A program made the translations under genes and the position numbers. A model generated the notes under the pieces. That model did not search any database. It was not told the DNA's origin and was given only the letters and a program-made list of their open reading frames with translations. This document shows, piece after piece, positions 45,901 through 53,770 of a DNA stretch of 53,770 bases. The DNA comes from CAYTSA01 sp964440345 (GTDB taxonomy: Bacteria; Desulfobacterota; Desulfovibrionia; Desulfovibrionales; Desulfovibrionaceae): assembly GCA_964440345.1 (NCBI GenBank), contig CAYTSA010000015.1:1-53770 (forward strand). The letters are read 5' to 3'. Numbering within the stretch: the first letter of the stretch is position 1; every line of letters starts with the position of its first letter.

Positions 45901-46449
45901 CTACATGTATGCGATAAAGCTGAAATAAGAATGGTAGCCGTTGACGGGATGAAAGTCGAACTCGAAGCCGTGCCGCGCCCTACGGGCGATGTCCAGGAAT
46001 CCCACGCCGGCTCCCTTGCTGCCCTCGGGGGTTTCGCCCTTGAGGGTTTCCTTGTACTTGGCCTTGAGTTCATCCTTGTCCATGGCCTGCACTTCGCTGA
46101 GGTTTTCGCCCAGACGCTCCACATCCTGGATGCGGATGAGGTTGCCGCAGGTGACGTGGAAGAGCTCGTTTATTTTGCCCACGATGAGTACGCCGTAGCG
46201 CAGCTCCGAGGTTGCGTCATCCGGGGGATCGTACTCTGCTGAATAGCGGATCACATTCTGGACTTGCTCCACGAGAATGGAGAAGACCCCTTTGGCTACT
46301 TGTTTGTCGGTTTCTTCGATGGCCATCTTGCTCTTGAGCGCCTGGGCAATGCCTGTGAGGATTTGTTCAGTCATAAACCCGCTGTAGCAGAAGACAATCC
46401 CCTGCTTCTGCAAGTCGGTTCGAAAATTGTAAAGCTCTTCAGCGTTCAT
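45901..46449 (-). CDS. SiaB-like protein kinase (DUF6272)
   Basis: 182 residues from ATG 46449, chosen because AGGAGG lies just upstream; the reading frame stays open further upstream but without a ribosome site. It starts MNAEELYNFRTDLQKQG and continues into FCYSGFMTEQ, as in SiaB homologues. It has an ATPase-like N-box (EQVQNVIRYSAE, about 72-83) and a glycine-rich GSKGAGVGFLDIARRA segment near the C-terminus, consistent with a GHKL-type serine/threonine kinase acting on SiaC. First gene of a four-gene minus-strand operon, divergent from the hemerythrin gene. Confidence 0.83.
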   Translation of the reverse strand: MNAEELYNFRTDLQKQGIVFCYSGFMTEQILTGIAQALKSKMAIEETDKQVAKGVFSILVEQVQNVIRYSAEYDPPDDATSELRYGVLIVGKINELFHVTCGNLIRIQDVERLGENLSEVQAMDKDELKAKYKETLKGETPEGSKGAGVGFLDIARRARHGFEFDFHPVNGYHSYFSFIAYM

Positions 46450-46613
46450 AGTTCCTCCTGGTGTGCGGGGACAGTTACAAATATCAAAATTCTTAGTAGA
46501 ATAATTCAGGCAGCTTGTCTGCCCATTTGTGGCACAATCTGGTTTCCTTTTTTCTGCTTTTCCAGTAACGGAAAAAATCATACAGAGTGCTAACTGCTTC
46601 AAAGGGAGGGATT
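46450..46613. promoter_or_regulatory. divergent intergenic region between SiaB-like and hemerythrin genes
   Basis: 164 bases between two outward-facing genes, so it must hold at least the promoter of the minus-strand signalling operon and probably that of hemerythrin. Ribosome sites are visible at both ends (AGGAGG for the minus gene, GGGAGGG for the plus gene). I see no convincing -35/-10 or -24/-12 pair. Confidence 0.45.
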
Positions 46614-47015
46614 ATGTCTTTATTGGAATGGAGCGACGCCCTGAGTGTGGGGTTCGAGGAAATGGACGAGGACCACAAGAAATTAGTGGAGATGGTAAAC
46701 ACCCTGAACGATGCAGTGGATAGAGGTGAACGAGGCGAGGTCATAGAAGATATTCTGGAGGAGCTGGCCAGCTACACCCAGTGGCACTTCCGCCACGAGG
46801 AGAGGCTGATGCAGGAATTCGAGTACGAAGGCCTCTTCGAGCACAAGAAAGAGCACGAGGACCTCACCGCGCAAGCTGTGGAGCTGATCGAGAAGTTCCA
46901 GAAAGGCGATGTCGCAGTGCCGGGCATGTTGCTCCCCTTTCTCAAGGACTGGCTGACTAACCACATTTTGGGCACAGATAAGAAAACGGGGGCGTTTCTG
47001 GCTGTGCAGGCCTAG
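46614..47015 (+). CDS. bacteriohemerythrin
   Basis: 133 residues from ATG 46614, preceded by GGGAGGG. A four-helix hemerythrin domain with the expected di-iron ligands: DEDHKKL, WHFRHEE, EHKKEHEDL and LTNHILGTDKK. Such proteins bind O2 reversibly and serve as oxygen sensors, stores or scavengers in anaerobes and microaerophiles. It is stand-alone and cytoplasmic. Its place between the Sia-like operon and the giant phosphatase gene is suggestive of oxygen input to this circuit, but no physical link is shown. Confidence 0.93.
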   Translation: MSLLEWSDALSVGFEEMDEDHKKLVEMVNTLNDAVDRGERGEVIEDILEELASYTQWHFRHEERLMQEFEYEGLFEHKKEHEDLTAQAVELIEKFQKGDVAVPGMLLPFLKDWLTNHILGTDKKTGAFLAVQA

Positions 47016-47127
47016 AGCATTTCACAGTTGAGATGCTCTGCAAGGATTTGCTTGCAAATTGTTGCCGTGAAATGCTTGTAGACGGGCTTTGCCCGTCGTA
47101 ATGCAAGCATTTCAATCGTTAAATGCT
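47014..47127. repeat. cluster of inverted repeats between convergent genes
   Basis: Three overlapping stem-loops. AGAGCAT/ATGCTCT pairs at 47014-47020 and 47033-47039. A nested structure at 47068-47114 has an 11-bp outer stem (TGAAATGCTTG/CAAGCATTTCA) and an inner GACGGGC-TTT-GCCCGTC hairpin (47081-47097). AGCATTT/AAATGCT pairs at 47106-47127, overlapping and so excluding the outer stem. The octamer GCATTTCA or its complement occurs three times. It lies between the convergent hemerythrin and phosphatase genes, so a two-way terminator or a REP-like palindromic element is likely. Confidence 0.7.
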
Positions 47128-47146
47128 ATAGCTGTGTCTTCGTTCA

Positions 47147-50100
47147 TCAGAGCCTGAAACCCACGACCGCCACGTCGTCACGGCGTTTCTCGTCGCCCTG
47201 GTATTCTTCCAGGGCGGCGAGGAGCCTTGTCCCGCGCTCGCCCATGGGCGCGTCTTCCATATCCAGCAGCAGCTGCTTGAAACGCTTCTTGCCGAAGCTG
47301 CGGCGTTTTGGCCCGCCGACCTGGTCGATGAGCCCGTCCGTGGTCATGTAGAAGGTTGCGCCCTCGTCTGCGCCGTGATCGAGGGACACTTCTTGTTTGG
47401 AATAGGTCATGTCCTGGGGTATGGCGCGGTAGCCCATGCCTTTCTTGTCGCCTTTGATTTCCTCTGCCTTGCCGTCCTGGACGCGGAAGAGCGAGAAGCG
47501 GGCGCCTCCAAAAGTCATTTTCTTGTTGCGCGGCGCCAGATAGCAGACGCCCATCTCGATGCCGTCGTCCGAGGCGCCCTTGTCGTGATCCTGGTCCAAA
47601 GATTTCTGCAGCAGCTGGTGCACTCGCTGCAGCAGCACGCCCACTTCACCCGGGGGAACCTCGAGCAGCCCCATTTCCAGGGCGCCGTTGACAATGAGGG
47701 TCATGAAGGCGCCGGGTACGCCGTGGCCTGTGCAGTCGCCCAGGGCAATGAGTTTTCCGAGTCCCCATTTTTTCATGAAGTATATGTCGCCGCCTACCTT
47801 GTCGCGGGGTTCCCAGAGTACGAAGTGGTCGGCCAAGGTTGCGTTCATGCTTTCCGCAGATGGCAGGATCGCACCCTGGATGTTGGTAGCGTAGTTGATG
47901 CTGCTGGTGATGATCTCGAATGCCTCGTCGCGCTCGCGCTGGGCCTCGACGCGCTCGCTGATGTCGATGTAGGAACCCATGATCATTTTCACGTCGCCGG
48001 CGTCGCCGCGTATGCATGAGACGGCTATGTTGGCGTAGAGCAGGCCGCCGTGCTTGCACAGGTAGCGCTTGTCCATGGTGTAGCTTTCGATTTCTCCTGC
48101 CAGCATGCGATCGTAGTGTTCGAGATCGGCATAGATATCCTCCGGATGTGAGAGATCGCTCCATGTCAGTGGCTGCAATTCCTCGAAGCTGTAGCCCAGC
48201 ATCTGCAGGAAACGCTCGTTGACCTCGATCCAGCCCTTGTCCGGGCTGGTGATGGCCACGCCCACCAGGCTGTTGGAGAAGTAGCTCCTCAGGCGCTTTT
48301 CCTTGACGCGCAGCTCTTGCTCGGCGGCTTTGATTTCCGAGATGTCCGTGACCATGCTGAAAGAACCGACTGGCTCGCCATCGTCGTTGTAGATGGGCGA
48401 AGCATGGCGGATAGTGGGGATTTGGGAGCCGTCAGGCCGGGTGACGGCCAGTTCGTAGGAGGATTTCTCACCATGATGGCGCCGCTCTAGCTGGCGCTGG
48501 AGAATGGCTTTGTTCTCAGCATCCAAAAAGGAAAAGATATTCTTGCCGAGAACCTCTTCCATCGAACGGCCCAGGATGCGGCACATTGCGTCGTTCACGT
48601 CCACAGTCAGGCCATTGGTGTCGATCTGCCAGAAGCCCTCTTCCGCCGTGGTGAGAATGGTCCGGAAGTGGGCCTCGCTTTTTCGCAGCTCCTCTTCCAT
48701 CTGTTTGCGCACAGTGATGTCTTCCACCACCCAGATCACGCCTTTCTGCAGGTCCCGGGGCGACGCCGTGTCCACGGCTTTGCCCGAAAGCGCGCACCAG
48801 ACCGGGGCGCCGTCGCGCTTTTTGAGCTGATATTCGATGCGGCACTGCTCTCCGCGCAGCAATACAGCGTGGTTGGCCTGTTTGAATTCTTGAAAGCTTT
48901 CCTCGCTGAGGTGCAAATCGCGCATGTTGACGCCGATCATCTCCCTGGGGCTCTCCCAGCCAATGAGGTCAGCCATGCTCTGGTTCACGCGGGCCAGCTC
49001 GCAGTCCTTGTGCATAAACATGATGCCGACCTGGCTATTGTCGAAGATCAGCAGAAGTTCGGCGCGCGCGGCGCGAATCTGTTCCTCGATCAGCTTGCGC
49101 TCTGTGATATCGCGGAAGGTGATGACCGCTCCGACTACGTTTTCGTCCTTGAAAATGGGCGAGCTGGAATACTCCACAGGAAAGGACGCGCCATCTGCCC
49201 GCCACAAGACCTCGTCATTTATAGTGTGTGTCTCTCCCCTGCTGAAAGACCAGTACATGGGGCATTCTTCCTCCGGATAGTGCGAACCGTCCTCGTGGCT
49301 GTGATGAATGAGCTTGTGCACGTTCTTGCCGGTGGTGTCAGTGTCGCAGATGCCCAGCATGTCGCAGGCGGAGGTGTTGATGAACAGCAGCCCGCCCTTA
49401 TCGTCCACGCCGAAGATGCCTTCGGCTGCGGATTCAAGGACCAGACGGCTGCGTTCTTCGGCTTCGCGCAGGGCCTCCTCCGCCTTTTTGCGCAAGGTTA
49501 TGTCACGCACAGAGCCCACGGCATACCAGCCGTCGTCAAGCTGGAAAGGCGAGACGGCGACCTCCACGGGGAAGCGCTTTCCCTCTCCGTTCAGGGCGTA
49601 GAGTTCGAGCACCTTGCCCAAGGCGTCGCCAGTGCCGGTTCTGGCGAACTGTTCCAGGCCGGCAAAGGCCTGGGCTCTGTATTCTTCCGGCACGAAAAGC
49701 GTGTGCATTTCCTTGCCCATGGCTTCCTCGGCAACGTAGCCGAACATCTTTTCTGCAGCCTGATTCCAGAACAGGACCTCGCCGCGGCTGTTGATCATGA
49801 TAACGGCGTCCAGAGAGGCTTCAGACATGGCCCTGACTTTGGTCTCAGCAGCCTTGCGGTCCGCGACCTCTCTCCCCAGCCGACGGTTTGCGGCAACGAT
49901 CAGGATAATGATCAGCACCAAGCCTCCTCCAATGGGAAGAGCCCATGCGAGGATTGTTTTGATGTCTGTCTTGAGCTCGAAGGTCAGTCCCGCCCATCGG
50001 GATTTGAATTCTGCCGCCATTTCCGGGGTAATGGAATCCAACCCCTTGTTCAGGATGCCGACCAACTCGGGCCAATCTTTTCTCACGCCCATGGCAAGCT

Positions 50101-53100
50101 CAAGGGAATATTCCGATGTTGCCGCCACCTTGACATTGTTTATCCCCAACTTCTCGATGGCGTATCCAGCCGATACGATTTCATCCACGTATGCATCCAC
50201 ACGTCCTGCGCTCAGCGCCTGCAACGCCTCGTCGGCAGAGCCAAAGGCGGCCAAGTTGAGATCAGGATGATTCCGGGCAAGTATTTCATGGGTGTAATAA
50301 TCTTTGATGACAGCCACTCGCTTTCCGGCCAGGTTGTCCAGGCCGCTCATGAGCGGGCTGCTTTTCTGGGTGAAGATGACAATCGAAGAGGTAATGTATG
50401 GCTTTGTGAACAGGAGATATTCTTTTCGTTCCGGAGTAGCCATGAGACAAGGAATGACATCGATCTGGCTGTTTTTTGCCTTTTCCAGCACCTCCTGCCA
50501 GCTCAATCCTTTAGCCAAGGTGAACTGGACCTTGAGTTGCCGCGCCAGATAGTCGATGTACTCGGAAGAGACGCCGCCATGTGCGCCATTTTCGGTCATA
50601 AAATCAAAGGGGAAAAAATACTGATCAACGCCTAGGGTGACTGCACGATGCTTTCTGAGCCACTGCTTCTCCTTGGGCGTCAGAATGATTTCCGGTTCGG
50701 ATATGGAGGCGTCCACTGTGATGTAACGGGCCTTGATTTCACGAATATCTTTTTTGGTGAGGGTGTCGAGCCCTTTTTGCAGTATGTCGCGCAGTATCTT
50801 CTTGTCCAGCGGCACAGCCATGTGAATATCATTTCCACCATCATCAAGGTAAGCTGCGACTTTCAAGTCCGACAACAAGTACCTGTTGACCATATAGGCT
50901 CCTACTTCCAGGATTCCAATATATGCATCAGCCTGTCCGCGGCTTACGGCTTGTAAGGCCTCAAGGGTCGACGGCACAACATGTAGCTTGATCTTGGGAT
51001 ACTGTTCACTCAAATGGGAATGTTGATAATAGCCCTGCTCTACAGCGACCGTCATTCCTTCCAACTCATCGGCGTTCTTGATTTTTTTTTCAAATGAATG
51101 CCGGGTGAACACCGCGTCTTTCAGGAAAATGTACGGCTCGGTGAATTCCATAAAGGATTCCCGCTCTTTGTTTCTGGCAACGCTGGGAGCTACATCCAGT
51201 TCTCCAGATTTCAATTGCTCGATAATAACGGTCCATTTTTCGGACACGAAAACCGGCGTCAACCCGACACGCGAAGCGACAAGCCTGGTTACATCGATGC
51301 TTATGCCTTCCTGTTCACCGGCGTCATTGCTGAACTCAAAAGGCGGCCAATCCGCCAGTGCGGACACTTTGATTTCCGGGTTGGCCTCGATCCATGCCTG
51401 CTCTTCTTCCGTGAAGTTGATCCTCAAATCCTTCTCTGTGGTAATCGGAGGGGTCAGCCACTTTCGGCGCAGGGCGTTTTGTTCCTCTTCTGTTACTTCA
51501 TCAAGACCTTTCTGAAGAATATCAAGCAGTATCTGGTTCTTTTTGAGAACAGCCATATGCAAGGTCGTCTCGTCAAGGCTCATGAATGACACTTCATCGA
51601 CTATGCGAATATCCGGCAGGACGTACGTTTTTAAGATGTGTGAAATGACTGCCAGACTTCCAATAAAGGCATCCGCTTTACCCAGGGAAACTGACTTCAA
51701 CCCGGCGTAGACATCTTTCATTTCAATGTGCTGGATGTCAGGATAGCGGCTATTAATAAGCTGCGCTGTGGAAAAACCAGCGATGGTTGCGATTGTTTTC
51801 CCGGAAAGATCGCCAACCCCTTGAATGCTTTCATTCGCACGGTGCGCAACCAGCACGGATGGGTTGACTGCGTACATGTCCGTGAATGCGTAGACTTTCT
51901 CTCTCTCGGGTGTCTTGTATATGGCAGGGAGGACTTCGACTGAACCAGCCTCGAATTGCTTCAGCAATTCCGCCCACGTGACCCCTGAAACATATTTAAT
52001 CGGTAACCCGACCTTTTTTGCAGCGAGGCTGAGAAGTTCATTCGAATACCCGGTCACTTTGCCGTTTTTCACGAAATCGAACGGCGGCCAGTCCATTTCC
52101 GCTCCGACAATGACCGGAGTTTTCCGTTTCTCAATCCAGGACATTTCTTCAGGTGTCAGAGTGGAGGATGCCTGACCTTTCGCGAAGAACCCTTCTTTTT
52201 GAAGAGTTTGTTTGGTGAACCCGAGAAGCCTGTATGTCCGTGCAATTTCGTCAATCCTGCCGCCGTCAATATGCCCGAGGGGGGCGCCGCCGCTGTAGGC
52301 AAGTGTTTTTAGGGTTTTTACCTCAAATCGCAGAGCGTCTCGATCCCGGTTTTGCGTATTGTATTTTTCAAATATGATAGCAACAGCTTCTTCAATGTTT
52401 TCGAAGGCATACTGCCAGCCACGTAGGCTCGCCTTATTGAACCGAGACATCATCTCCGGGTTTGCATCGTGCAATTGCTTGGAAGTGAAAAGAATGTCGC
52501 TGTAAAAATCAATTCCATAATCGGCGGGCTTGAACATTGTATATTCAATGCCACGCTTCTCCATCTGAAAAGGTTCATTGGATATATAAGCGGCCACGGC
52601 GTCAGTTTTGCCGGTAATAAGGTCATCAACGTTGAACGTATGATCTTGCTCGGTATAATGGTCAGGAGTGACTCTGTTGGATAGCAGCATGGACGTCAAT
52701 GCTGCCATGCCAACCATATTGTCAGCAACCATGATGCGCTTGTCCTTCAGATCAGAAATCGTTTTCAGATCATCCCGTTTCAACGCCAAAAGCATGAGGG
52801 GAGAATGCTGAAACATTGCGGAAAGAAGGTATACGTCTCTGCCTTCCATTTTTTCAAGCACCAGAGATGAACGGCCAATGCCGAAATCGGCTTTTCCCGT
52901 CAGAACGTCCTGTGTGACATCCATATCGAAATCAAATTCTCTGATATCGACATCGAGTCCCGCTTCCCTGTAAAAACCCTTTTCCTTGGCAACGTAATAG
53001 CCTACGAACTGACCTTGATGCTTCCAGATGAGCTGGAGGGATACTTTTGGAAGGCTATGGCCTAGCGAATCTTGCGCAACAGACGCTGATGGAGTCCCGA

Positions 53101-53206
53101 ATAGCGTCAGGAGTAAAATGCTTAATGCCAGCAAAAAGTTATTACTGGATGTACATTTTTTATGAATCGAATTTTTAAGCTTTTCACCAAAAGCAGGAAT
53201 AGGCAT
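47147..53206 (-). CDS. four-SBP/five-PAS membrane sensor with SpoIIE/PP2C phosphatase (SiaA-like output)
   Basis: 2,019 residues from ATG 53206, preferred over an upstream GTG at 53254 because AGAGGTGG precedes it. Signal or anchor segment near 20-45; NMT1/THI5-type binding domain about 50-345; three SBP_bac_3-type domains beginning near 355, 600 and 850 (the first two with a DWPPF(D/E)F motif, the third with FFPFDF); one membrane segment about 1085-1109; five PAS domains beginning near 1125, 1255, 1385, 1515 and 1640; C-terminal PP2C/SpoIIE phosphatase about 1780-2019 with GGDIYF and GDCTGHGVPGAFM metal-binding motifs. The phosphatase resembles SiaA. The architecture predicts periplasmic ligands controlling dephosphorylation of a cytoplasmic partner, most plausibly the SiaC-like protein encoded at 45499-45888. 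No kinase or cyclase domain is present. Confidence 0.9.
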   Translation of the reverse strand: MPIPAFGEKLKNSIHKKCTSSNNFLLALSILLLTLFGTPSASVAQDSLGHSLPKVSLQLIWKHQGQFVGYYVAKEKGFYREAGLDVDIREFDFDMDVTQDVLTGKADFGIGRSSLVLEKMEGRDVYLLSAMFQHSPLMLLALKRDDLKTISDLKDKRIMVADNMVGMAALTSMLLSNRVTPDHYTEQDHTFNVDDLITGKTDAVAAYISNEPFQMEKRGIEYTMFKPADYGIDFYSDILFTSKQLHDANPEMMSRFNKASLRGWQYAFENIEEAVAIIFEKYNTQNRDRDALRFEVKTLKTLAYSGGAPLGHIDGGRIDEIARTYRLLGFTKQTLQKEGFFAKGQASSTLTPEEMSWIEKRKTPVIVGAEMDWPPFDFVKNGKVTGYSNELLSLAAKKVGLPIKYVSGVTWAELLKQFEAGSVEVLPAIYKTPEREKVYAFTDMYAVNPSVLVAHRANESIQGVGDLSGKTIATIAGFSTAQLINSRYPDIQHIEMKDVYAGLKSVSLGKADAFIGSLAVISHILKTYVLPDIRIVDEVSFMSLDETTLHMAVLKKNQILLDILQKGLDEVTEEEQNALRRKWLTPPITTEKDLRINFTEEEQAWIEANPEIKVSALADWPPFEFSNDAGEQEGISIDVTRLVASRVGLTPVFVSEKWTVIIEQLKSGELDVAPSVARNKERESFMEFTEPYIFLKDAVFTRHSFEKKIKNADELEGMTVAVEQGYYQHSHLSEQYPKIKLHVVPSTLEALQAVSRGQADAYIGILEVGAYMVNRYLLSDLKVAAYLDDGGNDIHMAVPLDKKILRDILQKGLDTLTKKDIREIKARYITVDASISEPEIILTPKEKQWLRKHRAVTLGVDQYFFPFDFMTENGAHGGVSSEYIDYLARQLKVQFTLAKGLSWQEVLEKAKNSQIDVIPCLMATPERKEYLLFTKPYITSSIVIFTQKSSPLMSGLDNLAGKRVAVIKDYYTHEILARNHPDLNLAAFGSADEALQALSAGRVDAYVDEIVSAGYAIEKLGINNVKVAATSEYSLELAMGVRKDWPELVGILNKGLDSITPEMAAEFKSRWAGLTFELKTDIKTILAWALPIGGGLVLIIILIVAANRRLGREVADRKAAETKVRAMSEASLDAVIMINSRGEVLFWNQAAEKMFGYVAEEAMGKEMHTLFVPEEYRAQAFAGLEQFARTGTGDALGKVLELYALNGEGKRFPVEVAVSPFQLDDGWYAVGSVRDITLRKKAEEALREAEERSRLVLESAAEGIFGVDDKGGLLFINTSACDMLGICDTDTTGKNVHKLIHHSHEDGSHYPEEECPMYWSFSRGETHTINDEVLWRADGASFPVEYSSSPIFKDENVVGAVITFRDITERKLIEEQIRAARAELLLIFDNSQVGIMFMHKDCELARVNQSMADLIGWESPREMIGVNMRDLHLSEESFQEFKQANHAVLLRGEQCRIEYQLKKRDGAPVWCALSGKAVDTASPRDLQKGVIWVVEDITVRKQMEEELRKSEAHFRTILTTAEEGFWQIDTNGLTVDVNDAMCRILGRSMEEVLGKNIFSFLDAENKAILQRQLERRHHGEKSSYELAVTRPDGSQIPTIRHASPIYNDDGEPVGSFSMVTDISEIKAAEQELRVKEKRLRSYFSNSLVGVAITSPDKGWIEVNERFLQMLGYSFEELQPLTWSDLSHPEDIYADLEHYDRMLAGEIESYTMDKRYLCKHGGLLYANIAVSCIRGDAGDVKMIMGSYIDISERVEAQRERDEAFEIITSSINYATNIQGAILPSAESMNATLADHFVLWEPRDKVGGDIYFMKKWGLGKLIALGDCTGHGVPGAFMTLIVNGALEMGLLEVPPGEVGVLLQRVHQLLQKSLDQDHDKGASDDGIEMGVCYLAPRNKKMTFGGARFSLFRVQDGKAEEIKGDKKGMGYRAIPQDMTYSKQEVSLDHGADEGATFYMTTDGLIDQVGGPKRRSFGKKRFKQLLLDMEDAPMGERGTRLLAALEEYQGDEKRRDDVAVVGFRL

Positions 53207-53254
53207 AGCGTATAGCCACCTCTTTAAGTAATATTCTACAAGCAATATTGCCAC

Positions 53255-53456
53255 AAGGCCAGACTTTTATCAAGTTTCCAGGTTGACAATTTTGTAACTA
53301 GTCACTGGCGCAAGCCCTGGTAAGGTCTAGCGCACGGCGATTGTTGGACAGACAAAGACCCTGGCCAGTGTTGAAGAGCTTCGGTCTTTCGTTCATAAAC
53401 GTCCGGTACAGCGTTGCAACGCAAAAAGAGCACGCCAGTGTATGTGACAACTCTAG
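53255..53456. other. intergenic, upstream of the giant sensor gene
   Basis: An AT-rich stretch with no supported gene. On the minus strand a weak promoter-like pair (TTGATA, 17 bases, CAATAT) lies before the sensor gene; I would not rely on it. An open frame of 118 codons on the minus strand (53298-53654) runs antisense through the atpD relic and is not a gene. Confidence 0.4.
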
Positions 53457-53585
53457 GGAGGCAAGATGGGCCTGTTCGGCGGCGCTGGCGTGGGCAAGAC
53501 TGTTATTCTCATGGAGATGATTAACAACATCGCCAAGCAGCACGGCGGCATCTCTGTGTTCGTCGGCGTGGGCGAGCGCACCCGT
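53457..53585 (+). pseudogene. atpD: internal fragment of ATP synthase F1 beta subunit
   Basis: 43 codons reading from GGKMGLFGGAGVGKTV to FVGVGERTR match the Walker A region of AtpD with no frameshift. The full protein is roughly 470 residues; everything before GGK and after GERTR is missing, with an in-frame TAG at 53454 just before it and another at 53592 after it. The borders are abrupt and a TGTACGT/ACGTACA palindrome (53585-53602) marks the right one. The fragment cannot work as an ATPase subunit. It looks like a recombination or insertion remnant of recent origin, since its codons are undamaged. Confidence 0.85.
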
Positions 53586-53602
53586 GTACGTTAGTACGTA
53601 CA
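53585..53602. repeat. palindrome at the right border of the atpD fragment
   Basis: TGTACGT, four bases, ACGTACA: a 7-bp inverted repeat that begins where the similarity to AtpD ends. It could be a scar of the event that left the fragment, or chance. Confidence 0.45.
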
Positions 53603-53770
53603 TGTTTCCAATTCCAAAATTGTGGCTATGCCCTTTGCTCCGAAGCTCCCACATCTGTCAGTAAAGTCGAGGTCTCTGCAAAGATTGTATCTATAAAAAT
53701 ATCTGTATTGCGCTTGCTTTCAAGCGTTGCGGCCCCGGCTTACCCCTACTGTCACTCCCCGCTTCACTTT
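53586..53770. other. non-coding right end
   Basis: No supported gene. There is a short hairpin CGCTTG-CTTT-CAAGCG at 53711-53726 without a U-run, and an AT-rich stretch near 53690-53705 that could be promoter-like. Nothing firm can be said. Confidence 0.35.

Noticed and set aside
46520..46545. Sigma-54 promoter (TGGCAC...) before the hemerythrin gene
   Set aside because: The -12 element does not fit TTGC at the required spacing.
53466..53594. The atpD fragment as a small functional gene
   Set aside because: An ATG and a GGGAGG lie in a suitable place, but the product would be a Walker A loop without the rest of the fold; a relic is the simpler reading.
53298..53654. 118-codon minus-strand open frame at the right end
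   Set aside because: It runs antisense through the atpD fragment and has no recognisable sequence or ribosome site.

Overview
The window is 53.8 kb of GC-rich Gram-negative DNA in two parts. Positions 2-41849 hold a plus-strand natural-product operon: the 3' part of a trans-acyltransferase (trans-AT) polyketide synthase/non-ribosomal peptide synthetase (PKS/NRPS) assembly line, plus two accessory genes. Positions 42091-53206 hold a signalling region. The host is most likely a Desulfovibrio-type Desulfobacterota. The evidence for that is limited: a relic of ATP synthase beta whose sequence resembles that group, a bacteriohemerythrin, and sensors rich in PAS and solute-binding domains.

Assembly line: three synthases in collinear order, joined by 4- and 8-bp overlaps. 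The first (2-9055) is cut by the left edge. Module order is (KS)-KR-cMT-ACP, KS-KR-ACP, KS-ACP; then, in the 8,221-residue second protein, C-A-PCP (glycine-like pocket), KS-KR-cMT-ACP, KS-KR-ACP, KS-KR-cMT-ACP, KS-KR-ACP, KS0-ACP-TE and KS0-ACP; then a third protein with docking domain-C-C-A-PCP-TE (pocket suggests a basic amino acid). No AT, DH or ER domain is present, so malonyl loading and any dehydration must be done by proteins encoded elsewhere. The expected chain carries alpha-methyl-beta-hydroxy and beta-hydroxy units with an internal glycine and a C-terminal amino acid. Oddities are an internal thioesterase between two non-elongating KS domains, two serine-less carrier-protein-like inserts after KS domains, a tandem C-C pair, and a three-fold repeated KR-cMT-ACP-KS-KR-ACP block.

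Downstream in the same operon lie an exported serine carboxypeptidase of family S10 (39225-40976) and a small SAM methyltransferase (41037-41849). A carboxypeptidase beside a synthase that appears to end in a basic residue suggests periplasmic trimming or activation of the product. This is a hypothesis.

Signalling region: a CheY-like receiver (plus strand) faces a four-gene minus-strand operon running from a SiaB-like kinase through a SiaC-like (DUF1987) protein and a GAF/HD-GYP protein to a histidine kinase. A bacteriohemerythrin is divergent from it. Next comes a 2,019-residue membrane protein with four periplasmic solute-binding domains, five PAS domains and a C-terminal PP2C/SpoIIE phosphatase that resembles SiaA. 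Together these look like a SiaABC-type phospho-switch wired to a c-di-GMP phosphodiesterase-type output instead of the diguanylate cyclase SiaD. The right end (53255-53770) has no intact gene. It contains a sharply bounded 43-codon fragment of atpD around the Walker A motif.
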